DNA from: an uncultured Bacillus sp.
GTDB lineage: Bacteria > Bacillota > Bacilli > Bacillales > Cytobacillaceae
DNA: 14,939 nucleotides
Direction of reading: 5' to 3'
Assembly: GCA_937894355.1 (NCBI GenBank)
Contig: CALCRD010000566.1
Location: forward strand, 1 to 14,939
Below the pieces are notes generated by a model. The model was not told where the DNA came from, made no database searches, and worked only from the letters and a program-made list of their open reading frames with translations. The position numbers and the translations under genes were made by a program. Shown here piece by piece: positions 13,769 through 14,939 of the stretch; positions within the stretch are counted from its first letter, which is position 1, and every line of letters starts with the position of its first letter.

Positions 13769-13799
13769 TGCTCATTATGCTCTTAGGGAGGTGGCTTTC

Positions 13800-14192
13800 T
13801 TGAAAAATCGGACTTCACTTATTCTAGTTTTAGGGCTTTTCATTTTAGCAGCAATTGGTATTGCAAGTTCTTACCTCAATAATCCGGCGGGTTTTATAAA
13901 GCAGATCGCCATAATTCTTGTCGTTGGCTTAGTTGTGTACTTCGTAGTCACACGCTTTTTCTTTAACAACCCTGAAAAGCGGGACCAACGTGCATTTATT
14001 AAAGCTGCAAAAAAATCAAAGAAAAGATTACATCAAAATGAATCTAGCCTTAGTTTTCAGAAACGGTCGTCATCTACGATTACATCAATGAAAAAAAGCC
14101 TAAAACCAAGGAAAATTCATTCAGATCATTCACCACATTTAACAGTTATTGAAGGAAAAAAAGGGAAAAAGAAAAATCGAGCCTCTTTCTGA
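13800..14192 (+). CDS. yqhP: YqhP, SA1362-family small membrane protein
   Basis: The 130-residue product begins MKNRTSLILVL from a TTG chosen because GGGAGGTGG lies 5 nt upstream; an earlier start at 13740 has no ribosome binding site. It has two membrane helices (about 6-24 and 34-52) and then a long, strongly basic tail (KRDQRAF, KKSKKRL, KGKKKNR) likely in the cytoplasm. This matches YqhP/SA1362-type proteins of Bacillus and Staphylococcus, of unknown function, which neighbour yqhQ and yqhO. Its stop codon lies within the loop of its own terminator. Confidence 0.82.
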   Translation: MKNRTSLILVLGLFILAAIGIASSYLNNPAGFIKQIAIILVVGLVVYFVVTRFFFNNPEKRDQRAFIKAAKKSKKRLHQNESSLSFQKRSSSTITSMKKSLKPRKIHSDHSPHLTVIEGKKGKKKNRASF

Positions 14193-14208
14193 CTCGATTT
14201 TTTTTTGC
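14174..14208 (+). terminator. Terminator of yqhP
   Basis: Arms AAATCGAG (14174-14181) and CTCGATTT (14193-14200) form an 8-bp stem with an 11-nt loop, followed directly by a run of T. The stop codon (14190-14192) is at the end of the loop, so terminator and coding end overlap. Confidence 0.88.
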
Positions 14209-14258
14209 CTTTTACCCTAAAGGGATTTGATTACTACGATAGATAGTCGCCCTTTTCT

Positions 14259-14939
14259 TTAATATCTCCAGGTTTCAAAAAAATTCTTGGCGGATTCTCG
14301 GCCTACCTCCAAAAGTGAATTCTTTTTTTTCTGGGTTAGTTTGAATTCGGTTGTTGCTACTCCCTCAGTCGGGATAAAGATGATATTTTTTTCATGTTTT
14401 CTGGAAATATACCTAGAATCATGAGCATCCTTCATTGTTTCAAATAACGCCTCGAATAATTGTATGGCATTATTAACCTTGTTAATTGGATTATCTTGTT
14501 CTTGATGAGAAAGCTTAATCCCAAGAACTGGACGGACTTTTTTAGTATTTTCTTGATCAAATAACCACATTGGGAAATTACTTAATACCCCTCCATCTAC
14601 GACAATATTTGTACCGGTGGATGTCTTTAATTTTACAGGTTCAAAAAAATAAGGAAGACTGCAGCTCATTCGAATAGCGCGAGCAATCGAAAATGATCCA
14701 GGGGAAATTCCATACTTAGGAAGGTCATCTGGTATTACCAGGATTCGACCATTGGACAAATCCGATGCAATTACCCTTAGGGTTTGTGGTGCTAAATCCG
14801 AAAATGTTTTCAGACCTTTCTGAGCTAACTTTTCTTCAATCCACTTTTCCAAATTATTTCCTTTATACAAGCCCATTTTCCAATAGATAAGAAGCCATCT
14901 TGCCAACGATAAAGGAATTGGGCTTTTACGTATATCCAT
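14259..14939 (-). CDS. yqhO: Patatin-like phospholipase family protein YqhO, 5' part outside window
   Basis: The visible 226 residues are the C-terminal part of an RssA/YqhO-type patatin-like protein. The catalytic Asp motif DGG is present (IVVDGGVLSNFP), as is the segment SIARAIRMSCSLPYFFEP that precedes it in the family. The N-terminal glycine-rich oxyanion loop and the GxSxG nucleophile motif must lie beyond position 14939, so activity cannot be judged fully. The ATG at the very edge (MDIRKSP) is probably an internal Met, because about 60-75 residues are still missing relative to family length. The family hydrolyses lipid esters; the physiological substrate of YqhO is unknown to me. It converges with yqhP, with 66 bases between the stops. 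Confidence 0.88.
   Translation of the reverse strand: MDIRKSPIPLSLARWLLIYWKMGLYKGNNLEKWIEEKLAQKGLKTFSDLAPQTLRVIASDLSNGRILVIPDDLPKYGISPGSFSIARAIRMSCSLPYFFEPVKLKTSTGTNIVVDGGVLSNFPMWLFDQENTKKVRPVLGIKLSHQEQDNPINKVNNAIQLFEALFETMKDAHDSRYISRKHEKNIIFIPTEGVATTEFKLTQKKKNSLLEVGRESAKNFFETWRY

Noticed and set aside
13740..13799. Twenty extra N-terminal codons for yqhP from the ATG at 13740.
   Set aside because: No ribosome binding site precedes it, whereas GGGAGGTGG sits just ahead of the TTG at 13800; the extra part overlaps an inverted repeat.

Overview
The window looks like chromosomal DNA from a low-GC, endospore-forming Bacillales bacterium (Bacillus sensu lato). The DNA is AT-rich and has strong GGAGG-type ribosome binding sites, frequent TTG and GTG starts, and U-tailed hairpin terminators. 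A recognisable Bacillus block also sits on the right: efp, papA (yqhT), yqhR, a yqhQ remnant, yqhP and yqhO. The species cannot be named from the sequence alone.

Layout, left to right. Positions 1-650 carry no supportable gene; they hold a partial Bacillaceae-type intergenic repeat and two copies of a hairpin-associated repeat. Positions 692-9024 hold a tight minus-strand operon of eleven genes for System I (Ccm) cytochrome c maturation. In transcription order these are: a secreted/anchored protein, ccmE, ccmF, ccmH, a CcmI-like gene, a second secreted/anchored protein, ccmA, ccmB, ccmC, ccmD (40 aa), and a TlpA/CcmG-like thioredoxin, followed by a terminator. Bacillus species normally mature c-type cytochromes with System II (ResB/ResC/CcdA), so a full System I operon is unexpected. 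The CcmE is the Cys-type (CxxxY), and two membrane proteins I cannot name are built into the operon.

Positions 9411-10521 hold a second minus-strand unit: a PCYCGC-type lipoprotein followed by a two-haem cytochrome c, a likely client of the Ccm machinery. The lipoprotein frame contains one in-frame TGA at the first position of a CxxC-like motif (TGA-Asp-Ile-Cys). It then runs on for 44 intact codons to a TAA just ahead of the cytochrome start. A hairpin with a G-containing apical loop lies 21 nt after the TGA. This is a strong candidate for a selenocysteine-containing lipoprotein read from 10521 to 10075, rather than two pieces of a broken gene. It is the most interesting point in the window.

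Positions 10749-14939 are the housekeeping flank: efp with a strong terminator, the peptidase papA, a small doubtful membrane ORF where aroQ lies in B. subtilis, yqhR, a decayed yqhQ, yqhP on the plus strand, and the C-terminal part of the patatin-like yqhO running off the window end.

A working model (inference): CcmA/B/C/D load haem onto CcmE, and CcmF with CcmH/CcmI-like proteins attach it to apocytochromes. The thioredoxin-like protein keeps haem-binding cysteines reduced. The candidate selenolipoprotein and the dihaem cytochrome act outside the membrane in the same redox business.
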